Positions 37,122 through 47,621 of a stretch of DNA of 64,000 bases are shown here, piece by piece. The notes under the pieces were generated by a model, which was given only the letters and a program-made list of their open reading frames with translations, searched no databases and was not told the origin of the DNA. The position numbers and the translations under genes are program-made. This stretch comes from Anisodus tanguticus (taxonomy: Eukaryota > Streptophyta > Magnoliopsida > Solanales > Solanaceae): assembly GCA_034509755.1 (NCBI GenBank), contig CM067559.1:12506501-12570500 (forward strand), written 5' to 3'. Each line of letters begins with the position of its first letter. Positions within the stretch are counted from its first letter, which is position 1.

Positions 37122-40069
37122 AATGAGAGATTGTGGCGCACACACAAGGTGCCTACATTTCAGCAATCTTTCAGCTAAAAGATATTGCATCAGGAGAGGT
37201 AGCTTTCGCTTTGAACCTTCCCTAGTTTAATACCATCGAACTTACGTAATGCACGGTGAACGTGATGTCTTGAACCGTCAGTGTTTAGTGTAAGCCAAGA
37301 CAATGATACCAACACAATAACTCTTCTTATTCATTTTTCTTCTTACGTTTCTGTCCGTTGTGGCCATGGACACACTTGGATTCTTAAGCGCGTTCATTTG
37401 AGACGGCCATCCTCGCACTTAAATAGGTGATCTCCTACAAGGTATCCTGCTATACCCCACTTCACAAGTGTTAGGAATCATTAAAAGTTTCCCCAACCTT
37501 AACCTCAACCGTTTGAGGATTATTAAAGGTTTGGAAGCTTAACCTTTACCCACCATGCAAGTAGTACTTTAATGTCTATCGCGGGAACAGCTTTGGATTC
37601 ATGTTTCTGTACAGAAATCATCATCCGAAGTGCTTCTTACTTCCACCGAAGCGCTCAACTGAACCTTTTACAGCTTAGTTTTCCCATTGAACCAAATTCT
37701 TGGGATCTCCAATCAGTATGGTTGGGTTACCACTGCAAAGGTTCGTATTATTTCGGTTTTAAGCCCATTCCCCTAGACATGCAGAATACTTGATCTCCGG
37801 GTAGTTCCTTAGTTAGTAAACAAGGAAGTGACACCTGTGATGATCAACTGCCATACGGTTTTATGTCTCCTGACAGATATGTCCAGACGCCGTCATCTGT
37901 GTGCTTCATGAAGCCGACCGACTAGCCACAGTGTATAACTGCTGAAGGCACGGGTTTCTCCCAATAAGGGACGTCCTCTAAGGAGTCATGAAGTTACTCA
38001 ACTTCTTTCATGATTTGTATAAAGCAATAAACTCCGATTCCATCATGAATCGGCCGATGCAAGCTTGCTTAGAGGATTTTCCAAGACCCACCATACACAT
38101 TTGCTTGTGGCTTTGGTGTTCTTCAGATCTGATATCCAGTTTGCATCACTGTGTTCTCCCAGAACCGCTGGACATCCAGAATACTATAATCTGTAAATAA
38201 GCGAATAATTCAGATATCGTCATATCCGACTTAACGCCTTTTACCGATCATATATTAAAATCATCAGTGAACCTTAGTTCAACTGATCTGCTTTGTAGGC
38301 CGATACCAGGTCGGTTGAAGTGTGTACAATACATTGAACTACACGTGACCTGAGCATATCGCTCCTTGTCTATTGGTGCACCATGATTCCAATCAGTTTT
38401 ATGATTAATATCCATTGGTGGCTTCAACGAGACTGTCAACTATCATCCAGTCCATTAGATGTCTTAGAAATCCAATTCCTAAGATGTCATCTGTGATACC
38501 CATATCTTTCATATCGAGACTTTGTTTCAATATGACTTTTACTTTCAGACTGTTGATTCTCCAACCTGTTGGCTTTCTAACTTCAGAGTTAATGTTTCTG
38601 TGGTCAGATTCATTGTTTCTGTTTTATCTGAAACTTTTCAGGGACCAAAATGAAAGTTCAGAAAGAAGCCCAACAGTTCAGCAAACCAACTCTGATCCTC
38701 TTCTTCCAACTCTCCGGTTGGGAAGGTTGTTTCAACATCCATGCCACGTAAGACTACAATGGCCCTGGATGTGAATCTACTCACAGGAGAGCACATTTTA
38801 CAATCCAAAGGTTCTTTCCCGGAGGAAGATCAACCATTACACACGTATGGTTCTATATGATTTAATCTATTTCTCTCTTTAGCTTCTTTCCAAAGCAGTT
38901 CTTTTGGAGATGACAATTCTTTGTTAATTGTCCATGGTTCGTTCTCAACCATACAAGCTAGAAGGTATGGAACAAGTCTTTGTCCCCTCTTTGCTCCTTC
39001 TTGGTTCAACATCTAGAATCCCTGAGTTCTGCAGATTTGGTATATTAAGTTCCGGATAGCCAGGAACTTTCGAGTCCTGTAGACACGGAATGTCTAGTTC
39101 CGGACAGTTAGGCCCTCGCGGGTTCTTGTTAACCTTGAGCAATTACTCCTTTTTCCTTTTTTCAAGGAAAGTTATCTTCAAAGAATTCAGCATTCTTTGA
39201 CGCCAAGAGGCGATCAACACTACTGTTATTTGCAGATCCAGTGGATATGCAATCTACAGTCTTAGGTACAACTTGACTTGTTTCAGTATTCCAACTTTTA
39301 CCAAGCCACCCCACATAATTTGGGCGTACCACTTTGCGCTTGGCTAACACCGTTGGACTGAGGTGAGAAGTGAACAGTCGTTTAATGAACGATGCTTCAC
39401 ATTCTCCCCCTCTATCACTACGAATTTCTCAATCCGTAGGCTTAGTTGATTTCCAACTTCTGCTTTGTAGCGTTTATCCGCTTCAACAACTTCATCTTTG
39501 CTTTTTAACAAACAAAGGATTCCATATATTGTACCATCATCAATGAAGGTCATAACATACTTGTCTCCCCCCTCTATTTTGTATAAACTTCAAATCACCC
39601 AAGTAGGTGTGACTAAGTTCTAGATGAGCGGTGCTTCTTTCGCTATTCCCTTGACAGAATTTGGAAAGGTGATTTTGCCTCTTCGTCTACCTCACATTCA
39701 TTTGAGGGTTTATGTCGACAGTAGGCAACAATCTCAACATCGTTAGTTTTTGAATGACTTGCTATTTAACGTGTCTTAATCTATGATGGCATAGATGCAT
39801 GGATTACAAATATATCATTCATTTGGCTACAGACGTACTGTACCATTCTTAGTTATTACAGACCTGTTGGACTAGTCTCAAACCAGCTTGACCAACAGCG
39901 TCCCTTAAACCAAGTTTGGGACATGTATCACCTCATTTTAGAGTGATCCTATTCCCTGAAGTCCTATTGAGGACAACCTCTCCAGCCCCTTCTACTTTAG
40001 AGGTGGCGTTGCTTCACATGAACAACCTCTTGCCCGTGGTTAGGGCATAATCAGATCATATTTGATCTG

Positions 40070-40345
40070 GATACTCTGGCCCACTCTAGTTTCTTTGGCA
40101 GACTGAGTGTCCAATTTCTTTTCTGCCTTTCTTTAGGCCTTCAGATCATTTAAGACCTGGAAACTCTGGCCCACCACACTAGGTGTCCATTACTTTTCCT
40201 ATGAAATGAATTCTGGCCCCACTCTTGTCGCCCGGAGGCTTTATATGACTGAGTGTCCAATACCATCATATCAAAGGAATTTTTGGCCCACTCCAGTCGC
40301 CCGGAGGCTTTGTATGACTGAGTGTCCAATATCATCCTATGAAGG
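40070..40345 (-). repeat. Imperfect ~68-bp tandem repeat in the gag-pol region
   Basis: Four diverged units each contain a GGCCCACTC-like block and GAGTGTCCAAT or GGTGTCCATT. In the two youngest units (40201-40345) the minus strand reads 'VLDTQSYKASGRQEWGQNSF' and 'ILDTQSYKASGRLEWAKNSF', so a ~23-residue repeat was kept in frame. Confidence 0.68.
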
Positions 40346-40979
40346 ATCTTCTGCCAAATAGTATGACAGGCTCAACGTCTTTAGCTTTTAGACTTCTTCC
40401 GTTATGATTGGTGACCAGATAATTCTTGGCGCTTACTTAAGAGTGGTAACAGTTTTCGCACAGTCAGTGAATCTTTCTCCCTCGTATGTGCGAACATACT
40501 TTACACACTTTTAATCATTACACTTAAAAGAATGGATCTTTTTAAGTCGTTTATAAAATCCAATCTTTAAACGGGAAAGAAGAATAGATTAAACTTCTGA
40601 TTTTTAAAGCGTAAGGAATATAAATTATTTTTATATTCCTCCTTACTTTAAGCAATTTTTAATCAGACATCATTTAATCTTTATTCTTGACAAGTAAGAA
40701 AAATACTTATCCCAATTTTGGATTCTTTGTCTGGGACAGATATACGCCTTCTGCTGCAAGATAGAACCACATCTTCAGCCTTCTCCTCTTGTCCCAGTTG
40801 ACATCCTCAGCCTCTCGTGAGTGCTTGTTCCCACCACTCTCGGGAGCGGTGACACCATGAACATGTTGAACTTCAACAATATCATCATCACTGTCTTCAA
40901 GTAGAAAACCACAGCCATATTCAAATTTGGTCACACAACTTTTGACCGACATCTTTCGAACACTAATAGTAATACAATA

Positions 40980-40996
40980 CAATCTTGTCTTAAATT
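40980..40996 (-). other. Unusual primer-site region, self-complementary to the LTR
   Basis: Directly after the LTR the minus strand reads AATTTAAGACAAGATTG. There is no TGG as needed for pairing with a tRNA 3' end. Its last 14 bases are the exact reverse complement of CAATCTTGTCTTAA inside the same LTR (plus-strand 41256-41269). Confidence 0.75.
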
Positions 40997-42419
40997 TGTT
41001 GGTACTCTATTGTACTTTATAAAGCAGTACGGAAAGTAAGTAACTATTACAAATGTTCGAAAGGATAGATAAATGGTCAATCTTCAAAACTGTCGCAAGC
41101 TCGTTGTGTCTTGAATCTTGATAACCTTGCAAGGCCAATGTTGAGAACTGTCACAAGCTTGTTGTGTCTTGAATCTTGATATCCTGAAATCAAGAAACAA
41201 CTAAAGCTGGATGGTTACAACGTTGTGTGTTGAATCAAGGGATTGCCCTCTGTCCTTAAGACAAGATTGCCCCGTATATATGCTTTTACGTTAGCGGGCA
41301 ATAGTCTCCCAAGATAAAACAACACTTTAATCTCAACGCTACAAAGCCAATAGGTTGAGCCTGGCGAAGAAAACAAATATGACTCGACTTGCTGAAGATA
41401 TGGAATAGGAAGGAAGAGTTTCTCTTTACTCTTCTCTTTTGTCTCTGTGTATATAGTGTGTCTCTATAGTGTATATCTTGTGTATATGAGAGGGTTTGGA
41501 CACTGTTTTTCACACAGTTTTACTCACTGTTTTGTGCTATTTTGGTGACTATTTTTCAGTATGTTTTTCGTGGTTTTCCAGTCATCTATGCAGTGTATTT
41601 CTTCCACTGAATTGAGCCAAAGAAGGCTCAATATATAGCATGAAGGAGGGGTTGTCCAACTGCCAAAAACAAAGCTGTTAATGGCCATTAGAAGGGCATT
41701 AAACAGCCAAGTAATGGTTGTTAAAGGCCATTGATGAAGGGTGCCTAACTGCCCAAGTAATGGGCTGTTAATGGAGAAGTTAATCAGCTAAATAATGGCT
41801 GGTTAATGCTCCAGAAAATAGTCCAACGGTAGGCAGAAAGCTTTCTAGAAACTCTGGGGACCAAACTGTACATATGAAAGAATTCAGGTCCAAATTGTAC
41901 ATATGAAACTGCAGGTATCAAACTATACATTTGGCAGAGTTCTCCGGTCCAAAAATATAATATCAGAAAGTCCCCACAGCCCACGACCCGAGAACCCGAG
42001 AACACGAGAACCCGGAACCTGGAATCGGACCGGACGGGCGGGTGGCGGCGGCGCGCGTGTGGGCTTAGCCTTGAACCCAAGAACATCTAGGTCTTCCCTC
42101 CTTTAAACACATGGTATACCCCTTGGGGTCCCAAACCCTTTACCAATTTGAGACTTATATAGAGAGCAATTCTTCATATTCCCACTGATGTGGTAGATTT
42201 GTCCCACATCACATTTCCATGCCTCAAACACCTTACTTCGTGGACTAATATCTCTTTCATTTCTCAACGAAATTTGACGATTCTTGGCCCTACGGTCATC
42301 TACTCAGTTCGTAGATCATGCATGTGTAAAGAGACAAGGTCTCCAACATGCGGAACACTAGTGTTTAATTCATCAAAGATGGGTGGACGCATCTCCCCTC
42401 CAAAGGCAAATTTCCAACA
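40997..42419 (-). repeat. Middle LTR of the tandem Copia array
   Basis: 1423 bp, TGTTGGTACTC to TTCCAACA, matching 35649-37109 throughout with scattered substitutions and small indels. It serves as 5' LTR of the complete unit and 3' LTR of the truncated one. Confidence 0.8.
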
Positions 42420-43647
42420 ATCCCCTCTATGAATGAGAGATTGTGGCGCACACACAAGGTGCCTACATTTCAGCAATCTTTCAGCGAAAAGATATTGCAT
42501 CAGGAGAGGTAGCTTTCGCTTTGAACCTTCCCTAGTTGAATACCATCGGACTTACTTACTGCGCGGTGAACGTGATGTCTTGAACCGTCAGTATTTAGTG
42601 TAAGCCAAGACAATGATACCAACACAATAACTCTTCTTATTCATTTTTCTTCTTACGTTTCTGTCCGTTGTGGCCATGGACACACTTGGATTCTTAAGCG
42701 CGTTCATTTGAGGCGGCCATCCTCGCACTTAAATAGGTGATCTCCTACAAGGTATCCTGTTATACCCCACTTCACAAGTGTTAGGAATCATTAAAAGTTT
42801 CCCCAACCTTAACCTCAACCGTTTGAGGATTGTTAAAGGTTTGGAAGCTTAACCTTTACCTATCATGCAGGTAGCACTTTAATGTCTATCGCGGGAACAG
42901 CTTTGGATTCATGTTTCCGTACAGAAATCATCATCCGAAGTGTTTCTTGCTTCCACCGAAGCTCTCAACTGAACCTTTTACAGCTTAGTTTTCCCATTGA
43001 ACCAAATTCTTGGGATCTCCAATCAGCATGGTTGGGTTACCACTGCAAAGGTTCGTATTATTTGGGTTTTAAGCCCATTCCCCTAGACATGCAGAATACT
43101 TGATCTCCGGGTAGTTCCTTAGTTAGTAAACAAGGAAGTGACACCTGTGATGATCAACTGTCATACGGTCTTATGTCTCCTGACAGATATGTCTAGACGC
43201 CGTCATCCGTGTCCTTCCTGAAGCCGACCGGCTAGCCACAGTGTATAACTGCTGAAGGCACGGGTTTCTCCCAATAAGGGACGTCCTCTAAGGAGTCATG
43301 AAGTTACTCAACTTCTTTCATGTTTTGTATAAAGCGATAAACTCCGATTCCATCATGAATCGGCCGATGCAAGCTTGCTTAGAGGATTTTCCAAGACCCA
43401 CCATACATTTGCTTGTGTCTTTGGTGTTCTTCAGATCTGATGTCCAGTTTGCATCACTGTGTTCTCCCGTAACCGCATTTGGACATCCAGAATACTATAA
43501 TCTGTAGATAAGCGAATAATTCAGATATCGTCATATCTGACTTAACGCCTTTTATCGATCATGTATTAAAATCATCAGTGAACCTTAGTTCAACTGATCT
43601 GTTTTGTAGGCCGATACCAGGTCGGTTGTAGTGTGTACAATAAAAAA
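42420..43647 (-). pseudogene. RNase H end of the second, truncated unit of the array
   Basis: Homologous to 37110-38335, including the purine tract complement ATCCCCTCTATG and the decayed RNase H text. It ends within the reverse transcriptase/RNase H junction, where an A-rich spacer begins. Confidence 0.75.
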
Positions 43648-43927
43648 AAATTAAGATGTAAAAATTATTTACATTTTTTGTTCAATTTAACTTACTATAA
43701 TAAGTTATTTACTTTATTTTAAATTATTAATTCAGTGTATTAGGAAGATTAGCTGTACTTAACGTTCTTTTCTATCGGCATTGTCTGGATGAATTAAACT
43801 AAGTAAAATAACAAAAAAATGCTAGTAAAAGATTTGGTAGAATGATAAAAAAACTCCCTCAGCTTTAGTACGAAAAATATAATCTCCCTTTATAGGGTTC
43901 AATAAGCTATTAATCCAATTCCAAAGT
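43648..43927. other. AT-rich spacer
   Basis: No gene or repeat recognised; starts with a run of A at the breakpoint of the tandem array. Confidence 0.5.
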
Positions 43928-44137
43928 GTTTGGCCCAGTGGCCAATACATTAGGGTATTGCTGTTTGAGGTTCCGTGTTCGAGTCCTCTGATCAGCGAGA
44001 GTGGAACTGTGTTCCCCCAAAAAAATCCCTCCATACGCGTAGAGCCAAGCGGTGTATAGTAATCCGTAGGGCCAGGACGGAGGTGGGGTTTTTTGGGGTA
44101 TGTGGTCGTAATGCGATGGGACCAGTCACTTTAAAAA
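43928..44137 (+). repeat. tRNA-headed SINE-like unit 1
   Basis: Box A-like TTTGGCCCAGTGGCCAATAC and box B-like GTGTTCGAGTCCTCTG are spaced as in a polymerase III promoter. The body continues with GCCAGGACGGAGGTGGGGTT and GATGGGACCAGTCACTTT, which resembles the body of Solanaceae SolS-type SINEs. No poly(A) or target duplication is clear. Confidence 0.55.
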
Positions 44138-44158
44138 GTTTACACTACCACAGACCCG

Positions 44159-44390
44159 CAAGGGTAGCCAAGTTGGTGTAGCAGTAGAGCGCGGGACCGC
44201 AAGGTCACGAGTTCGATCCCCTGCATAAACCTTCTTGGTTGAACCTGTCACACATGGCTTGCCAAGTGTAGTTAATCGGCTGACGTGGTTTGCAGGCTAT
44301 TGCGTCAGTCCGGGGTTTACCCTGTGCGCACTCGAGAGAGTAGCGGTTGCGGGTTCCTTCGTCAACAAAAAAAATAAATAAATAATAAAG
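44159..44390 (+). repeat. tRNA-headed SINE-like unit 2
   Basis: GGGTAGCCAAGTTGGTGTAG (box A) and CACGAGTTCGATCCCCTG (box B) lie 35-40 bp apart. A body with GTCCGGGGTTTACCCTGTGC follows, and the unit ends in an A-rich tail AACAAAAAAAATAAATAAAT (44365-44390). Too degenerate and too long to be a functional tRNA gene; the tail supports retroposition. Confidence 0.65.
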
Positions 44391-45076
44391 CTATTACCAT
44401 GAGAATTCGAATTAACTGAATTAATGACTATCGATCACTAAATATCAAAGAAAATACTAAGTGATTTCTTTTCATGTATGTAAATTTTGATAAATAAAAT
44501 TATATGATATTTCTACTAATGAAAAATGAAATAATTATGAAATTAATTGAGATGCATATAAATTAATAACAATTAGAAATTTTATTGATACTAAATTATA
44601 AGAGAGAAAACATAAAGGGGCGTCCGCGTTATGTGGCGGGTATTGTTTTGTCGTTATTGTCAAGTCACGTCATCACCTACGTGGCATAGTCACATTATTT
44701 TTTAAATAAGTGTTTGGAGCAATATTGTCAATGCCACGTTGTGGGACCTATTCTATCTTTAGATCCTATTTATTGCTTATGTTATCCCCATCGGTGCTGA
44801 CGTAGACTATTACATTTGCTTCCTAAATAAACGGTATCGTTTAGCTGACGTTTTTATTGCGCACCGACCGCTTAATCATTCTCGTTTATTTTCTCTATCT
44901 GTTTACGTCACTCTCCATGTGTTTTTCAATATCTACGCCTTTTTTTCTCTATCTTTAAATTTCGTTTTAAGAAAAAGTTATTGCGATTTTTTTATTTTCC
45001 TACAGTCAAATGACTCAAAAGAAGTAGAATCAATATTCCTTGATTCGTACAAAATCATCATGACTCAATTGATGAA
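44391..45076. other. Spacer, no supported gene
   Basis: AT-rich with a moderately GC-rich island (44620-44860) containing CCTACGTGGCAT and GCTGACGTAG; such ACGT cores can bind plant bZIP factors, but no gene follows, so no function is proposed. Confidence 0.4.
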
Positions 45077-45081
45077 GACTA

Positions 45082-45665
45082 TATTGAATATTTTGAGGCA
45101 AAATTAAAAGTCATTATTGATGTGATGCCCTTTAAATTTAAGGGAGTTCGTTAACATAATTTATATTTATTTTGAATTTGAACAAATACAATATTTCTCA
45201 ATAGCCATCGTTGATGCCTCTTGGAAATGTTTGTTGGTGATGAAAATGCATCATCAATGGATGCGAAATCTCTATAAGTAGTAAATATGTTTTCTCATTC
45301 AAACATAGATATGAAAAAGAATCAAAACTTCTGATGAAAAAAAAGAATCAAAACTTCTGTTGAAAAAGAATTAAAACTTCTGTTGAAAAGAATCAAAACT
45401 TCTGTTTTCTTTTCTTCCCTAAGCATCATCAGAAACTTCATACTGTGTGTTCTTGGTTGGATAAAGGGAGTACAAACTTTGTATTAATATCGTTGTTAGG
45501 GCTTCATTGTATCCTGAAGGCAATATTTCTAAGACCTATTGTACTCGTCAATTTATTGGGAAGGGTCGAAATAATTATCTAAAAGAATCTGCATAAGAGC
45601 CTTGAAGTCAGAGAACAACAATTCGATGTCTATATTTCATCCTGTTAGTACCATATTTTACAATA
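45082..45665 (+). repeat. 5' LTR of the Ivana-like Copia element
   Basis: Starts TATTGAATATTTTGAGGCAA where the 3' LTR has TGTTGGATATTTTCAGC, and ends ACAATA against ACAACA. It holds four copies of a ~23-bp unit (AAGAATCAAAACTTCTG) at 45312-45414; the 3' LTR has two. TATA-like CTCTATAAGTAG at 45270. Confidence 0.83.
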
Positions 45666-45682
45666 ATTTTTAGACAATTATC
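45666..45682 (+). other. Unusual primer-site region, self-complementary to the LTR
   Basis: ATTTTTAGACAATTATC directly follows the LTR and lacks the TGG start. Bases 45667-45681 are the exact reverse complement of ATAATTGTCTAAAAA in the 3' LTR (50707-50721); the 5' LTR copy (45571-45585) has two mismatches. Confidence 0.75.
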
Positions 45683-45685
45683 GGC

Positions 45686-46500
45686 ATGGAGGGTGAAACT
45701 TCAACTGCTGCTCAATCATTGCAAGTAATGAACCAGACTTTGAATCGTTTAGAACGTTTTGATGGTAAGGGTTTCACTCGTTGGCACTATCAAGTTATGG
45801 TACATCCTTGAAGATGGTTTGGAAGAAATTCCTGATGCGACTCCAATGGACAACGATGAATTGAAGGCCAAACGGAAGAAACGTCAAGGGGATGATTTAT
45901 GTGCCGTGGTCATATTCTGAATTTTCTAGGAGCCAGTGTTTACAATGCCCATCGAAGTCCTAAAACAGCAAAGGAATTGTGGACTGCGCCCAAAAACAAG
46001 TACAAAATTTCTGAAGCGAGTAACAAGAAATTTCTGATTTGTAATATCATGGACTTTAAGATAGTTGACGGTAAGTCAACTATTGCCAGGTCAGTGAATT
46101 TTTAGTCATTGTTAATCATCTTAAAGATGTTGTAATTGACCTTGTATCTTCATTCGTCGTTGGGGTTATTATTTCTCGTCTTCCCCCTTCTTGGAATGAT
46201 TACAAGAAGAAACTTAAGCATGCTGAAACTGACAATGACTTAGAAGGTTTACAACGTCATCTTTGTATTGAAGAAGATGCTCATAAACGAGAGATTAAGG
46301 ATAGTCCACAAACTGAAAATCATTCTAAGATTAATAGTATGGAAGAATCGAAAAAATCAATTTTTTTAAACCTAAGATTGATACTCGGTTTAAGAAGAAA
46401 GATCCCAACAAGAAAGATAAGAAAAAGGAAAACTTCTACTTCTGTAAGAAACCCGACCACTATGCTCGTGACTGTCGTCAACGAAAGAAACAAATGAAAA
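45686..46500 (+). pseudogene. Copia gag pseudogene
   Basis: ATG at 45686 opens text ending 'LERFDGKGFTRWHYQV'; a frameshift follows near 45808. Further text 'TAKELWTAPKNKYKISEASN' and 'SRLPPSWNDYKKKLKH' is typical of UBN2-type Copia gag. The zinc knuckle reads 'FYFCKKPDHYARDCRQ' near 46433-46480, so the first Cys of CCHC has become Tyr. Confidence 0.75.
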
Positions 46501-47620
46501 ATGAAGTGAATATGGTCGATGACAAAAGCAAGCTTATCGCTGTAGTGCAAATGGTCAACACTGTTACAGATCATGGTAGTGGATGGTGGTACGATACTGG
46601 TGCAACCATTCATATCTGTAAAGATAGAAATATTTACAAGACATACGAACTGGTTAGTGGAGAAGGAAACGAAGTTACTTCAACGAACAACCAAAGCAGC
46701 AAAGTGGTTGGCAAAGGCACTAATTATCTCTCGTTTACTTCGGAAAAGATTGTTACTCTTACTAATGTTTTACATGTCCCTGACATTTGTAAAAACCTTG
46801 TTTCTGGAGTTCTTGTTAACAAAGATGATTCAAGGTTACGTATGAGTCTGATAAGTTTGTATTGTCCAAGAACGGAATGTTTGTTGGACAAGGATACGCT
46901 TGTAATGGGATGGTTAAGCTTAATTTAATAAATAACGGTTCTACTTATATTGTTGAGTCTGTTGATTTATAGCATGCTAGATTAGGACATGTGAATTATG
47001 GTTCTCTTATAAATATGAAAAGATTATGATTGATTTCTGATTGCAATTTGATAATGTTTCTAAATGTGAAATATGTGTGCAACAAAGATAACTAGAACAT
47101 CTTTTAAATCTGTAATAAGAAATTCTGTCTTGCTTGAATTAGTACATAGTGATGTCGGTGATTTGAAAAGTCATATGACTCGTGGTGGAAACAAATACTA
47201 TGTCACTTTTATTGAAGATAGTACTAGATATACCTATATTTACTTGGTGAAATCTAAGGATGAAGTCTTTGATAAATTTAGAATTTACAAAGCAGAAGTA
47301 GACACACAATTAGGACAGAAAATTAAGGTTTTACGTTCTGATCGTGGTGGTGAATACTCTCCTTCTGAATTTACTTTATTTTGTCAAGAACATGATTTAG
47401 TACATCAATTCACTGCTCCATATACACCCCAACAAAATGGTGTTGCTGAAAGATAAAATAGAACTTTGATAGATATGGTTAACGCTATGCTCATTAGCTC
47501 TGGTTTGCCAAATGTTTTATGAGGTGAAGTTATTTTGTCTGCATGCTATATTTTGAATAGAGTTCCTTTGAAAAAGAAGAATATCTCTCCTTATGAATTG
47601 TGATTTAAGAGAAAGCCTAA
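46501..47620 (+). pseudogene. Copia protease and integrase pseudogene
   Basis: 'WWYDTGATIHICKDR' (about 46585-46630) carries the protease active site. 'HARLGHVNYGSL' is the pre-integrase region (about 46973-47008). The integrase core shows 'ELVHSDVGDLKSHMTRGG', 'TFIEDSTRYTYIYLVKSKDE' and 'LRSDRGGEYSP', so all three acidic positions are visible. A TAA at 47454-47456 replaces the Lys after 'NGVAER'. A second stop lies near 47520 and a third near 47601. Confidence 0.82.
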
Positions 47621-47621
47621 C

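Larger units (their letters stand above)
37122..40996 (-). pseudogene. Heavily decayed Copia gag-pol region
   Basis: From high to low coordinates: an N-terminal region with no clear gag domain (40982-40707); an in-frame repeat block (40070-40345); integrase text 'GDLKF' then 'MTFIDDGTIYGILCLLKSKD' (39640-39490); 'KTVDCIS' and 'NAEFFEDNFP' (39290-39162); 'EPRRSK' and 'ENEPW' (39020-38930); 'PIDKERYAQV' and 'MYCTHFNRPGIG' at the end of reverse transcriptase (38360-38290). RNase H remnants such as 'MESEFIALYKS' and 'LEDVPYWEKPVP' lie at 38040-37930. The catalytic half of reverse transcriptase could not be found, so a deletion there is likely. Assignment rests on short conserved blocks between stops. 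Confidence 0.7.
35649..43647 (-). mobile_element. Tandem Copia array: LTR, internal, LTR, partial internal
   Basis: On the minus strand a full element runs from 42419 down to 35649, with LTRs at 40997-42419 and 35649-37109. Upstream of the first LTR (42420-43647) the DNA is not flanking sequence but a second copy of the element's RNase H end and purine tract, homologous to 37110-38335. The homology stops abruptly at GTGTACAAT (about 43647). Both copies belong to the family seen at 53331-57239 (shared integrase text and LTR motifs). The reading frames are heavily decayed. Unequal recombination between LTRs of sister copies is the simplest origin. Confidence 0.83.

Noticed and set aside
36990..37190. 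Minus-strand frame of 66 codons, present again at 42300-42500
   Set aside because: Duplicated because it spans the LTR start and polypurine tract of the tandem array; it is not a conserved gene.
44159..44235. Possible functional tRNA gene
   Set aside because: Box A and box B are present, but I could not fold an acceptor stem or a proper anticodon arm, and the unit continues into a SINE body with an A-rich tail.
45312..45414. CRISPR-like regular repeats
   Set aside because: Units are contiguous without spacers and belong to a plant LTR.
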